From: Emticicia sp031378345
GTDB lineage: Bacteria; Bacteroidota; Bacteroidia; Cytophagales; Spirosomataceae
Reading direction: 5' to 3'
Assembly (NCBI GenBank): GCA_031378345.1
Contig: JANNDY010000003.1
Coordinates: 15,562 to 79,561, forward strand
Length of the DNA: 64,000 nt
Shown: positions 44,052 to 52,423 of the stretch, in pieces
How the letters are laid out: each line of letters opens with the position of its first letter
Numbering within the stretch: position 1 is the stretch's first letter
The notes under the pieces: model-generated
The model's input: the letters and a program-made list of their open reading frames with translations, nothing else
Told to the model about the DNA's origin: nothing
Databases searched by the model: none
Translations under genes and position numbers: made by a program

Positions 44052-46583
44052 TTATCTCAATTTTCTTAACATTTCCTCCAAATGCTCCATGTCTTTTACC
44101 AAAACTTCACGGGCTTTACTTCCTTCAAATGGTCCAACGATGCCTGCACCTTCGAGTTGGTCAATGATTCTTCCTGCACGGTTATAGCCCAATTTCATTT
44201 TTCTTTGAATCAATGAAGTGCTACCTTGTTGGTGCGAAACCATCAATCGAGCTGCTTCGTCAAACATTGGGTCGAGTTCAGATGCATCAAATTCTGCCGT
44301 TTCTCCTTCTTCATCGCCATAGAATTCTGGCAATAAATAGGCAGATTCATACGCTCTTTGGCTACCGATAAACTCACAAATTTCTTCAACTTCGGGCGTA
44401 TCTACAAATGGACATTGCAAACGTACCATATCTGACCCCATCGAAAGCAACATATCTCCATTTCCTACCAATTGCTCAGAGCCACCTGTGTCCAAAATAG
44501 TTCGTGAGTCAATTTTTGAAGTAACTTTAAACGATAATCTTGCAGGAAAGTTTGCTTTAATCAAACCCGTGATAACATTCACCGATGGGCGTTGCGTTGC
44601 CACAATCAAGTGAATACCGATGGCACGAGCCAACTGTGCCAAACGAGCAATTGGTTGCTCAACTTCCTTGCCAGCGGTCATCATCAAATCTGCCAACTCA
44701 TCTATAACCAATACGATATATGGCAAATAACGATGTCCTTTTTCGGGATTTAGCCTTCTTTGCACAAATTTTACATTATATTCTTTGATATTTCGTACAC
44801 CTGCATCTTTAAGTAAATTATAACGATTATCCATTTCGATACAAAGCGAGTTGAGTGTATAAACAACTTTTTTGGTATCGGTAATAATTGCTTCTTCCGA
44901 ATTTGGCAGCATTGCCAAGAAATGCCTTTCTATCTTATTATAGAGCGTAAGTTCAACTTTCTTGGGGTCAACCAATACAAACTTTATTTGGGCAGGGTGC
45001 TTTTTGTAAAGCAAAGATGTAAGAATAACATTCAAACCTACTGATTTTCCTTGACCTGTCGCACCAGCCATAAGCAAGTGAGGCATTTTGGCTAAATCGG
45101 CAACAAAAATTTCGTTTGAAATCGTTTTTCCAAGAATAATAGGTAAATCGAAATTGTTTTTTTGGAATTTTTCGCTCGCAATAACTGATTTCATAGAAAC
45201 CATTTCACGGTTTTTGTTCGGAACTTCAATACCAATAGTGCCTTTTCCGGGCATTGGGGCAATGATACGAATGCCCAAAGCTGCCAAATTTAGGGCAATA
45301 TCATCTTCCAAATTTTTGATTTTTGAAATACGAATTCCCGCCTCTGGAACAATTTCATAAAGCGTTACCGTTGGTCCAATCGTAGCTTTGATGCTGGCAA
45401 TTCCTATCTGGAAATTCCGCATCGTTTCAACAATTTTATTCTTGTTTGCTTCCAGTTCGTCTTCCGTTACCTTGCTTCCTGCATTGCTATATTCACTCAA
45501 AAGTGTCAGCGGAGGATATTGATAATTGCCCAAATCGAGCGTTGGGTCAAACAAACCAAAGTCTTTAAGCACTTTTTCGTTTACACCGTCATCGTCCAAA
45601 TCATTTTCAAAAACATCTTCTTCTTGTGGCTCATTTTTACTTGTATCTTCAATGCTAAAAGTCGGTCCGCCCTTAAAAGGCTCATTTGGAATGGTACTTT
45701 TTTCTATACTTTCAACTTCCAACTTCAAACCTTGTTCTTCAAAAGGCTTTGGTACTTCCAAATTTTCATTTCCAACTTTCAAAAAATCAATTTTGGATTC
45801 TTCTTTGCGAAGAACTGACGGAATATCGGTATTTCTGAAAGTAGGTTCTTCTACTTCCTCTTCTGGGTCGTTATACTGCACAGCTCGGCGAATACGCTCT
45901 GTAGCGACATCTTCACGAGGGTCTCGTTTGAAATATTTTGCAAAAAACCAATCATCTATCTTAGTATAACCATGAAAGAAAATTAGCCAACCTGCCAAAA
46001 TCAATAAAATGACTAAAATTCCGCCCCAACCAATGGCTTGGTGGAAAAATTGATTGACAGCATAGCCAATTCCGCCACAAGTAATTCCTGCGGGAAGCTC
46101 AAACAATGAAGCAAAAAAACCTAAGAAAATGCTTGTCCAGAAAATATAAAAAATACTGGCAAGCGTAAAACGATTGAAGCTTTGAGGCAACAAATCTTTA
46201 TTCCAAACCAAGCGATAACCCGCCCAAAGAACAATGGGCAACCAACCAAAAGCCGCCAAACCGAACCATTTGAAAATAAAATAATGAGAAAAATAAGCCC
46301 CCATCAAGCCCATAGCATTATGAGCTTTGTGGTCGGTTTGTTCGAGAGAAGCCTTGAAGGTTCGTTGGACAATATCTTGGTCTGCATCACCTGTAAATAG
46401 GTAGGACACAAACGAGATAAGCAAAATTATTGACAGAATAAGTAAAAAAATACCAAAAGTAAGCAAATAGCTTTCTTTACTTATGTTAAACTCAATAGGT
46501 ATTTGAGTTTTATTCCCACCCGTTGTAGAACTACGAGAAGTATTCTTTGGTGGCAGTTTTTTGCGAAAAGTATTATTGGACAT
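44052..46583 (-). CDS. ftsK: DNA translocase FtsK
   Basis: An 843-aa septum-associated DNA pump that clears the chromosome terminus. The start at 46583 follows family N-termini (MSNNTFRKKLPP). Four transmembrane helices lie at about residues 35-190, then an acidic linker. The motor domain has Walker A GATGQGKSVGLN at about 503 and Walker B VLVIDELADLMM at about 619. The C-terminal winged-helix gamma domain contains GYNRAGRIIDQLEGAGIVGP. A TATATTTG -7 box lies at 46617-46624 on the same strand. Confidence 0.96.
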   Translation of the reverse strand: MSNNTFRKKLPPKNTSRSSTTGGNKTQIPIEFNISKESYLLTFGIFLLILSIILLISFVSYLFTGDADQDIVQRTFKASLEQTDHKAHNAMGLMGAYFSHYFIFKWFGLAAFGWLPIVLWAGYRLVWNKDLLPQSFNRFTLASIFYIFWTSIFLGFFASLFELPAGITCGGIGYAVNQFFHQAIGWGGILVILLILAGWLIFFHGYTKIDDWFFAKYFKRDPREDVATERIRRAVQYNDPEEEVEEPTFRNTDIPSVLRKEESKIDFLKVGNENLEVPKPFEEQGLKLEVESIEKSTIPNEPFKGGPTFSIEDTSKNEPQEEDVFENDLDDDGVNEKVLKDFGLFDPTLDLGNYQYPPLTLLSEYSNAGSKVTEDELEANKNKIVETMRNFQIGIASIKATIGPTVTLYEIVPEAGIRISKIKNLEDDIALNLAALGIRIIAPMPGKGTIGIEVPNKNREMVSMKSVIASEKFQKNNFDLPIILGKTISNEIFVADLAKMPHLLMAGATGQGKSVGLNVILTSLLYKKHPAQIKFVLVDPKKVELTLYNKIERHFLAMLPNSEEAIITDTKKVVYTLNSLCIEMDNRYNLLKDAGVRNIKEYNVKFVQRRLNPEKGHRYLPYIVLVIDELADLMMTAGKEVEQPIARLAQLARAIGIHLIVATQRPSVNVITGLIKANFPARLSFKVTSKIDSRTILDTGGSEQLVGNGDMLLSMGSDMVRLQCPFVDTPEVEEICEFIGSQRAYESAYLLPEFYGDEEGETAEFDASELDPMFDEAARLMVSHQQGSTSLIQRKMKLGYNRAGRIIDQLEGAGIVGPFEGSKAREVLVKDMEHLEEMLRKLR

Positions 46584-46616
46584 CTTTATAGGGAGGAAAG
46601 CAATGTATTTTAAAGA

Positions 46617-46624
46617 CAAATATA
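46617..46624 (-). promoter_or_regulatory. -7 promoter box of ftsK
   Basis: TATATTTG on the minus strand is a full match to TAnnTTTG, 33 bp before the ftsK start codon. A TTG lies about 23-25 bp further upstream, slightly far for a -33 box. Confidence 0.5.
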
Positions 46625-46678
46625 TGAATTATAGTATTAGAATTTCTCAAAAAACAAACAATTTTGAGTTTAATAGCT

Positions 46679-46708
46679 TTTGAAAGTCTATTTTTTTTAC
46701 TATCTTTG
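46679..46708 (+). promoter_or_regulatory. promoter of the small HTH gene
   Basis: TTTG (46679-46682), 18-bp spacer, then TATCTTTG (46701-46708): a full Bacteroidota -33/-7 promoter pair. Transcription would start near 46715, about 60 nt before the start codon at 46777. Confidence 0.65.
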
Positions 46709-46776
46709 TTATTTTAGGAACGAAAATTGACTAATACCTATTTTTTATTTCTCTCCTATATAATTTTTCAATAGAA

Positions 46777-46986
46777 ATGTCTGTAAAAAAATCTTTAAAA
46801 AGTAGGACCGAAAATACGCTCTCCTCTTCTGATATTAATTTCATTAAGCACAATGCCGCAACATTTACACTTGGGCAATTGGTAGGGCGTTTGGGGCGTT
46901 CTGAAAATACAATAAAAAAATACTTGAAACTTCTTGGTTTAGAAACATTAGAAGTTTCAATGGTTTCGTCCGCAGCTATTTTTTAA
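46777..46986 (+). CDS. small helix-turn-helix protein
   Basis: A 69-aa basic protein. Residues about 30-56 (FTLGQLVGRLGRSENTIKKY then LKLLGL) form a clear helix-turn-helix of the kind seen in resolvase/MerR-like or phage-type small regulators. A strong promoter precedes it and the HTH is complete. The C-terminal LETLEVSMVSSAAIF is less regular, so the protein might be truncated. It lies 113 bp upstream of the thiamine pyrophosphokinase-like gene on the same strand. The target is unknown. Confidence 0.6.
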   Translation: MSVKKSLKSRTENTLSSSDINFIKHNAATFTLGQLVGRLGRSENTIKKYLKLLGLETLEVSMVSSAAIF

Positions 46987-47099
46987 TTTTTTGAGAAAAA
47001 GAGTTTCGATAGTTAATTTAGAAAATTAACTCAGAACTCAGAACCGTGGCGGCGGACCGCTCAGAATCGCACGGGCGACCCCGTCAGAACTCAAAAAAG
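46987..47099. repeat. intergenic hairpin and GC-rich TCAGAA repeats
   Basis: AGTTAATTT-AGA-AAATTAACT (47011-47031) is a 9-bp hairpin. It is followed by several TCAGAA units that separate GC-rich stretches, including GGCGGCGGACCGC and GGGCGACCCCG (about 47030-47092). These contrast sharply with the AT-rich surroundings and lie directly before the start codon at 47100. They look like an inserted repeat. Confidence 0.5.
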
Positions 47100-47771
47100 A
47101 TGTCTTCACACCATATCGTTAGAGAAAAACAAGAACCCGCTCTTATCATTGCTAATGGCGAAAATTGCAGCTTTGAACTACTCGGACAGCTACTCGAATG
47201 GAGCCCATTTATAGTGGTTTTGGATAGTGCAATTGAGCGTGTAATGTCGCTTGGAATTAAGGTTGATGTGCTTCTTGGAGATTTCGATAAAGAGCTTGAT
47301 TTGAAAGAAATTGAGCAAAATCAATATCCAATTGAGATTATTCATGCACCTGACCAAAACAAAACAGACCTCGAAAAAGCCTTCGATTTTTTGATAGAAA
47401 GAGGTTTTCCAGCTGCCAATGTTGTGTGGGCAACTGGTAGGCGTGCCGACCACTCCATTACGAACATGACCAACATAGTTCGTTACAAAAGTAAACTTTT
47501 TATTGTGATGATTGATGATTATTCAGTCATTTATCCGCTACTTCCTGCCCCAAATGTCTTTGAGAAATGGTTCGTAAAAGGTTCACAAATTTCACTTATT
47601 CCGATAGGAATCGCTTCCAATATTAGTACTCAAAACTTACGCTATCAGCTTGATAATGAGCAACTTACGCTCGGTTATCGCTCTGGAAATAGTAATGAAG
47701 TTGCCGAAGATGGAATTGTAAATATTTCTTACGAATCAGGCGACTTGCTTCTCATGGAATGTCATGACTAA
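47100..47771 (+). CDS. thiamine pyrophosphokinase-like protein
   Basis: A 223-aa protein from the ATG at 47100; an upstream in-frame GTG at 47046 would read through the GC-rich repeat. It has the thiamin diphosphokinase layout: ALIIANGE at the N-terminus, LLGDFDKELD (metal/nucleotide loop) and APDQNKTDLEKAFDFL. ATGRRADHSITNM and a C-terminal beta-sandwich with GSQISLIPIG and TLGYRSGNSNEV follow. It would transfer pyrophosphate from ATP to thiamine to make the cofactor TPP. Confidence 0.85.
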   Translation: MSSHHIVREKQEPALIIANGENCSFELLGQLLEWSPFIVVLDSAIERVMSLGIKVDVLLGDFDKELDLKEIEQNQYPIEIIHAPDQNKTDLEKAFDFLIERGFPAANVVWATGRRADHSITNMTNIVRYKSKLFIVMIDDYSVIYPLLPAPNVFEKWFVKGSQISLIPIGIASNISTQNLRYQLDNEQLTLGYRSGNSNEVAEDGIVNISYESGDLLLMECHD

Positions 47772-48290
47772 TTTATGATTTTTTCAATGTGGATAACTTT
47801 TTCAGAATTTATTTTTTTTTCTGAAAATAAAATATTTACATTTGTCAATCAAAAAACAACCCCAACCACTACAATAAACAAGTCCAAAAAGTATCACTTA
47901 TAGAAGGAAATAATATTTATTCCCATTGTGGATAACTTTTTTGTTTCACTTTTCTAATCCACAAATTAAGTAACTTACTGATTATTAGCACTTAACGATT
48001 TCTTAATATAAGACTATTCTGCTTTTGTTAAAAATGAATATAAATTAGGCTTTCAAAAGCATCAGTAATTTACTAATTTTACAATTCCTTATTTGAGAAA
48101 TTAGTACCAATAAAATAATATAAGACTGCTGTAAATTTCTTACTGTTGAACCCAAAAAGTGACTGGCAGTCACTCAATATAAATACGCAAGTACGTTAAT
48201 TTGAATCCCACTGTGTAAGGTCATTTTTTATGACCCATTGAAAGTTTGTTGTGAATACCCCTAAAATCGTTATTTTTAAAAGACTGCCCT
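47772..48290. other. AT-rich intergenic region with DnaA-box-like sites
   Basis: About 520 bp with no gene. It contains two perfect DnaA boxes (TGTGGATAA at 47788-47796 and 47927-47935), both inside repeats of GTGGATAACTTTTT. A one-mismatch box in the opposite orientation (TAATCCACA, 47955-47963) lies nearby. An A/T-only stretch separates the first two. Nearer nrdA there is a hairpin AGTGAC-TGGCA-GTCACT (48158-48174) and GGTCA/TGACC (48219-48235). Either a replication origin or DnaA control of nrdA is possible. Confidence 0.5.
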
Positions 48291-50762
48291 ATGTACGTAA
48301 TTAAAAGAGACGGACGCCGCGAGTCGGTAAAGTTCGACAAAATCACTGCTCGTATTGAGCGACTCTGCTATGGTTTAGAGCCAGCATTTGTCCAACCCGT
48401 TGAAGTTGCGATGAAAGTTGTGGCTGGTATCTATGATGGTGTAACCACTACTGAATTGGATAGCCTCGCCGCTGAAACTGCCGCTTCGATGACAACAAAG
48501 CACCCCGATTATGCTGTTTTGGCAGCTCGGATTGCCATTTCAAACCTTCACAAAAACACACTCAAGTCGTTTTCGGGTACAATGAAGATGTTGTACACTT
48601 ATACTGACCCGAAAACAGACCAAAATGCTTCGCTAATTGCCAAAGATGTATGGAAAGTGATTCAGAAGCACGCTTCATTGCTTGATTCTGCTATCATTTA
48701 TGACCGTGATTTTGGTTATGACTATTTTGGTTATAAAACCCTTGAGAAATCATATTTATTGAAACTTCACGGCAAAATCGTTGAACGCCCACAGCACATG
48801 CTCATGCGTGTTGCAGTTGGTATTCATGGTGAGGATATTGACCGTGTGATTGAAACTTACGAGCTACTTTCAGAGCGTTGGTTTACGCACGCTACACCTA
48901 CATTATTTAATGCAGGAACGCCAAAACCTCAACTTTCTTCTTGTTTTTTATTGACAATGAAAGAAGATAGCATCACAGGAATTTATGAAACTCTGAGCCA
49001 AACAGCTCAAATTTCGCAATCTGCAGGTGGAATTGGCTTGGCAATTCATGACATTCGTGCAACGGGTTCTTATATCAAAGGTACAAATGGCACATCAAAT
49101 GGCATCGTGCCAATGTTGCGTGTTTTCAATGACACAGCACGTTACGTTGACCAAGGTGGTGGAAAAAGAAAAGGTTCGTTTGCGATTTATATTGAACCAC
49201 ACCATGCCGATATTTTTGAGTTCTTGGATTTAAAGAAAAATCACGGTAAAGAAGAACTTCGTGCAAGAGATTTATTCTATGCTCTTTGGATTTCGGATTT
49301 ATTTATGAAGCGTGTAGAAGCCAACGAAACTTGGTCGCTATTCTGCCCTCACGAAGCTCCAGGTTTATCTGATTGTTATGGTGATGAGTTTGAAAAACTT
49401 TACGAAAAATACGAATCAGAAGGAAAAGCTCGTAAAACCATCAAAGCACAAGACCTTTGGTTTGCTATTATGGAGTCCCAAATCGAGACAGGAACACCAT
49501 ATATGTTGTATAAAGATGCGGCAAATAAAAAGTCGAACCAGAAGAATTTGGGAACGATAAAATCGTCGAATCTTTGCACCGAAATTATCGAATATACTGC
49601 TCCTGATGAAGTTGCTGTTTGTAATTTGGCTTCTATTGCTTTGCCAAAATATATTATTAAAGACAACGAAACTGGTTTTTTGAAATTTGACCATCAAAAA
49701 TTATATGAGGTTACGAAGGTCATTACTAATAACCTGAATAAAGTAATTGATGTAAATTATTATCCAGTACCAGAGGCGGAGCGTAGTAATCTTCGTCATC
49801 GTCCAATCGGTTTGGGAATTCAAGGTTTGGCAGATGCTTTTATTTTGTTGAGAATGCCTTTTGAATCTGACGAAGCTCGTCAGTTGAACAAAGATATTTT
49901 TGAAACAATTTATTTTGCCGCCATGGAGTCTTCTATGGAATTAGCAATAAAAGAAGGGCCTTATCCAACTTGGGAAGGCTCACCAATTTCGCAAGGTATT
50001 TTCCAGTTTGATATGTGGAATGTAACTCCAGAATCTGGTCGTTGGAATTGGGAAGAATTGCGTGAAAAAGTTATTAAAAATGGTGTTCGTAATTCATTAT
50101 TAGTGGCACCAATGCCAACGGCTTCTACAAGTCAGATTTTGGGAAATAATGAATGTTTTGAGCCATATACTTCAAATATTTATACAAGACGTGTGCTTTC
50201 GGGCGAGTTTGTAGTAGTAAATAAGCATTTATTGAAAGATTTGGTAAAAATTGGCTTGTGGAATGATACCATGAAAAACAAGCTGATTTCGGCAAATGGT
50301 TCGGTGCAGGCTATTCCAGAAATTCCTCAAAATCTGAAAGATTTATACCGTACGGTTTGGGAAATTAAGCAAAAAATCATCGTAGATATGGCGGCAGAAA
50401 GAGGAGCATATATTTGCCAAAGTCAGTCGTTGAATATCTTCATGGAAAATGCTAATTTCGGAAAATTGACTTCGATGCATTTCTACGCATGGAAGGCAGG
50501 TTTGAAAACTGGAATGTATTACCTACGAACAAAAGCCGCTTCGGACGCTGTGAAGTTTACAGTGGACAGACAAGCAATTGCCGAAGTGATGCCAGCCACA
50601 TCGGTCGTAGAAGAAAAACCATTAGATTATGCTAAATATGCAGAAGAGCAAACGGCAAAAGCGACCGCAGCCGCTACTTTTGCAAGCGAAGAAGAGTACC
50701 AATATGCAGCCATGCAATGCTCATTAGACGACCCCGAAGGTTGCGAAATGTGTGGTTCATAA
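48291..50762 (+). CDS. nrdA: class I ribonucleotide reductase, large (alpha) subunit
   Basis: An 823-aa enzyme reducing ribonucleoside diphosphates to deoxynucleotides. An ATP-cone (MYVIKRDGRRESVKFDKITA) gives allosteric control. The first redox cysteine is in QLSSCFLLTM. The active-site loop NLCTEIIEYTAPDEVAVCNL holds the thiyl Cys, Glu and second redox Cys. The radical-transfer Tyr pair is in GMYYLRTKAA. The C-terminal CEMCGS carries the thioredoxin-reactive pair. No beta subunit (nrdB) lies nearby, so it must be elsewhere. The long upstream region has DnaA boxes and palindromes that may control it. Confidence 0.96.
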   Translation: MYVIKRDGRRESVKFDKITARIERLCYGLEPAFVQPVEVAMKVVAGIYDGVTTTELDSLAAETAASMTTKHPDYAVLAARIAISNLHKNTLKSFSGTMKMLYTYTDPKTDQNASLIAKDVWKVIQKHASLLDSAIIYDRDFGYDYFGYKTLEKSYLLKLHGKIVERPQHMLMRVAVGIHGEDIDRVIETYELLSERWFTHATPTLFNAGTPKPQLSSCFLLTMKEDSITGIYETLSQTAQISQSAGGIGLAIHDIRATGSYIKGTNGTSNGIVPMLRVFNDTARYVDQGGGKRKGSFAIYIEPHHADIFEFLDLKKNHGKEELRARDLFYALWISDLFMKRVEANETWSLFCPHEAPGLSDCYGDEFEKLYEKYESEGKARKTIKAQDLWFAIMESQIETGTPYMLYKDAANKKSNQKNLGTIKSSNLCTEIIEYTAPDEVAVCNLASIALPKYIIKDNETGFLKFDHQKLYEVTKVITNNLNKVIDVNYYPVPEAERSNLRHRPIGLGIQGLADAFILLRMPFESDEARQLNKDIFETIYFAAMESSMELAIKEGPYPTWEGSPISQGIFQFDMWNVTPESGRWNWEELREKVIKNGVRNSLLVAPMPTASTSQILGNNECFEPYTSNIYTRRVLSGEFVVVNKHLLKDLVKIGLWNDTMKNKLISANGSVQAIPEIPQNLKDLYRTVWEIKQKIIVDMAAERGAYICQSQSLNIFMENANFGKLTSMHFYAWKAGLKTGMYYLRTKAASDAVKFTVDRQAIAEVMPATSVVEEKPLDYAKYAEEQTAKATAAATFASEEEYQYAAMQCSLDDPEGCEMCGS

Positions 50763-50801
50763 GGGATTCCGACTTTGCTCTTTCTTAATAAAAAATCATG
50801 G

Positions 50802-50828
50802 CAAAACCACCTCACAAGGGTGGTTTTG
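50802..50828. terminator. rho-independent terminator after nrdA
   Basis: CAAAACCACC (50802-50811) pairs with GGTGGTTTTG (50819-50828) around a 7-nt loop, followed by T-rich sequence. It lies between nrdA and a converging gene. Confidence 0.75.
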
Positions 50829-50834
50829 TTGGTT

Positions 50835-51485
50835 TTATTCCATTTTTAAAGTATCTAATTTAGAAGATTTCTTTTTGAAAAAGTTCCTCCAATTGCCTTT
50901 TTTGCTATCTTTTTCTGAGAATTCTGTAAATTTAGCATCGGGATATTTTTTATTAAACTCTTCAATACTAATATTGGTCGGGTAGTGCTGATTAGCTTCA
51001 TGAAAACTTTTTTCAGCATTTTCAAAATCTCCTTTTAGTAATAAATCATAACCTTTGTTTTCCAATTCTTTGGCAGATAATACCCGTTGTGCTTTTTTGC
51101 TTTTGTTAAGATTTGTCGGATTATCACCTATTTCGGTTGCGGCCTCAACAGTTATTTTTCTTAAGGTAGCCCTTACAGAATCTGAGGTGGTAGTTTCGTT
51201 TAAGCCTTCTTCTATCGAAATAAAAAAATGAGGGTCGAGGGTTTTCATTATCCTGATGGTGGCAATTTGCACATCAGGTTTTTTGCCCACGTAATTTTCC
51301 ATAAACATTTTCGTGATTTCAAGTCGTCTTCTTTCTTGCTCCAAGGTTGTATTTTGCTGTTGAATTGTTTGTTGTTCAAAATATCCAACAAAAAATTGAG
51401 CAAGAGGAATAGCAACTGAGGCAATCATTGCAGCTAATCCGATTTGACTTTCAAACGAAATTCTCTTTTTGGTTGGTTCTTCCAT
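50835..51485 (-). CDS. membrane-anchored coiled-coil/TPR-like protein, function unknown
   Basis: A 216-aa protein not recognised as a named family. A cytosolic stub is followed by one transmembrane helix (IGLAAMIASVAIPLAQFFVGYF, about 15-36). A charged coiled-coil stretch (about 38-62, TIQQQNTTLEQERRRLEIT) comes next. A helical hairpin near 135-165 (KELENKGYDLLLKGDFENAE) looks like a single TPR-like repeat. The Lys-rich C-terminus ends the chain. It sits between nrdA and a sulfite-oxidase-like gene with no operon partner. Confidence 0.65.
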   Translation of the reverse strand: MEEPTKKRISFESQIGLAAMIASVAIPLAQFFVGYFEQQTIQQQNTTLEQERRRLEITKMFMENYVGKKPDVQIATIRIMKTLDPHFFISIEEGLNETTTSDSVRATLRKITVEAATEIGDNPTNLNKSKKAQRVLSAKELENKGYDLLLKGDFENAEKSFHEANQHYPTNISIEEFNKKYPDAKFTEFSEKDSKKGNWRNFFKKKSSKLDTLKME

Positions 51486-51546
51486 GACGATTTTTGGTTA
51501 TTTGGCTTCAAAAGTAGTGAAAAGTAGGAATTTTTTTTTAAAGTCA

Positions 51547-51581
51547 CAAAAAAAGAGCTGAAAAGGGTATTTTTCAGCTCT
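51547..51581 (-). terminator. terminator after the sulfite-oxidase-like gene
   Basis: GAGCTGAAAA (51555-51564) pairs with TTTTCAGCTC (51571-51580). The A-run at 51547-51554 gives a minus-strand U-tract. It ends transcription from the gene at 51598. Confidence 0.8.
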
Positions 51582-51597
51582 CGAAATGGTTATTTTT

Positions 51598-52290
51598 TCA
51601 ACTATATCTATCATTTCGCCAAGGGTATGCCGTATTTGAATAACCACGTTCTTCCCAAAAACCTAATTTATTCTTATTCAAAAACTCAATTCTTTTTATC
51701 CACTTCGAGCCTTTCCATGCGTAAAGTTGAGGCGTTATCATGCGAGCTGGACCTCCATGTTCTTTTGCCAAAGGTTCGTTATAGATAGTGTGGGCAATCA
51801 AAACATCGGGTTTTAGAGCTTCTTCGAGCGAAACATTGGTTGTGTAAGTATCGTAGCCGTAGCACATAATGTGCGTAGCCGTTTCTTTAGGTTGAACCAA
51901 TGCCGCTAAATCTACCAAACGAACTCCTTTCCAAACCATGTCCATTTTCGACCAAGTGGTTACGCAATGAAAATCGCTCGTGTCTTCCACTTGTGGCAAC
52001 GCCATAAAATCTTCCCAAGTCAAAACTACTGGATTTTCAACTTCTCCATTAATTGTGAGTCGCCAACGCTCAGGCGTGATGTCGGGGTGATAACCCAAAT
52101 CAAGCACTGGCCATTTTATGGTAGTAGTTTGTCCTTTGGGCAATTGTGGCATTCCATGACGATTGATTGACCCAGTTCCCATTGGTTTATCATCAGCCAT
52201 CGAAGGCGTATTTTTCATTTTATCTTCAAACCGAGCTTTGAGTTTCATACGAGCCTCAATTATTCGGTCAAGTTTTGTTTGTTCGTTCAT
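51598..52290 (-). CDS. sulfite-oxidase-like molybdopterin oxidoreductase
   Basis: A 230-aa protein with one oxidoreductase molybdopterin-binding domain. The molybdenum-ligating Cys109 is in SDFHCVTTWSKMD, and WERWRLTINGEVENPVVLTW-type (here PERWRLTINGEVENP) and GGPARMITPQLYAWKG motifs follow. There is no signal peptide, unlike periplasmic MsrP/YedY, so it is probably cytosolic (YuiH-type). The acceptor is unknown. It stands alone, with a terminator downstream and a long inverted repeat upstream. Confidence 0.85.
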   Translation of the reverse strand: MNEQTKLDRIIEARMKLKARFEDKMKNTPSMADDKPMGTGSINRHGMPQLPKGQTTTIKWPVLDLGYHPDITPERWRLTINGEVENPVVLTWEDFMALPQVEDTSDFHCVTTWSKMDMVWKGVRLVDLAALVQPKETATHIMCYGYDTYTTNVSLEEALKPDVLIAHTIYNEPLAKEHGGPARMITPQLYAWKGSKWIKRIEFLNKNKLGFWEERGYSNTAYPWRNDRYS

Positions 52291-52302
52291 AGTTTAATTT
52301 TC

Positions 52303-52412
52303 AATGATAGAGTGAGTGAATGATAGAATGAAAAGTAATTCATTAACTATTAAACAGTTAAATCCTATGGATAGTTTAATAAAATATTCTATCATTCACT
52401 CACTCTATCATT
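52303..52412. repeat. 27-bp perfect inverted repeat
   Basis: The arms 52303-52329 and 52386-52412 are exact reverse complements. Each arm contains AATGATAGA twice, flanking GTGAGTG. The 56-bp centre has weaker pairing (AACTAT/ATAGTT). It fills the gap between two minus-strand genes, starting 12 bp upstream of the sulfite-oxidase-like start codon. Confidence 0.85.
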
Positions 52413-52423
52413 CAAAATTAGAT

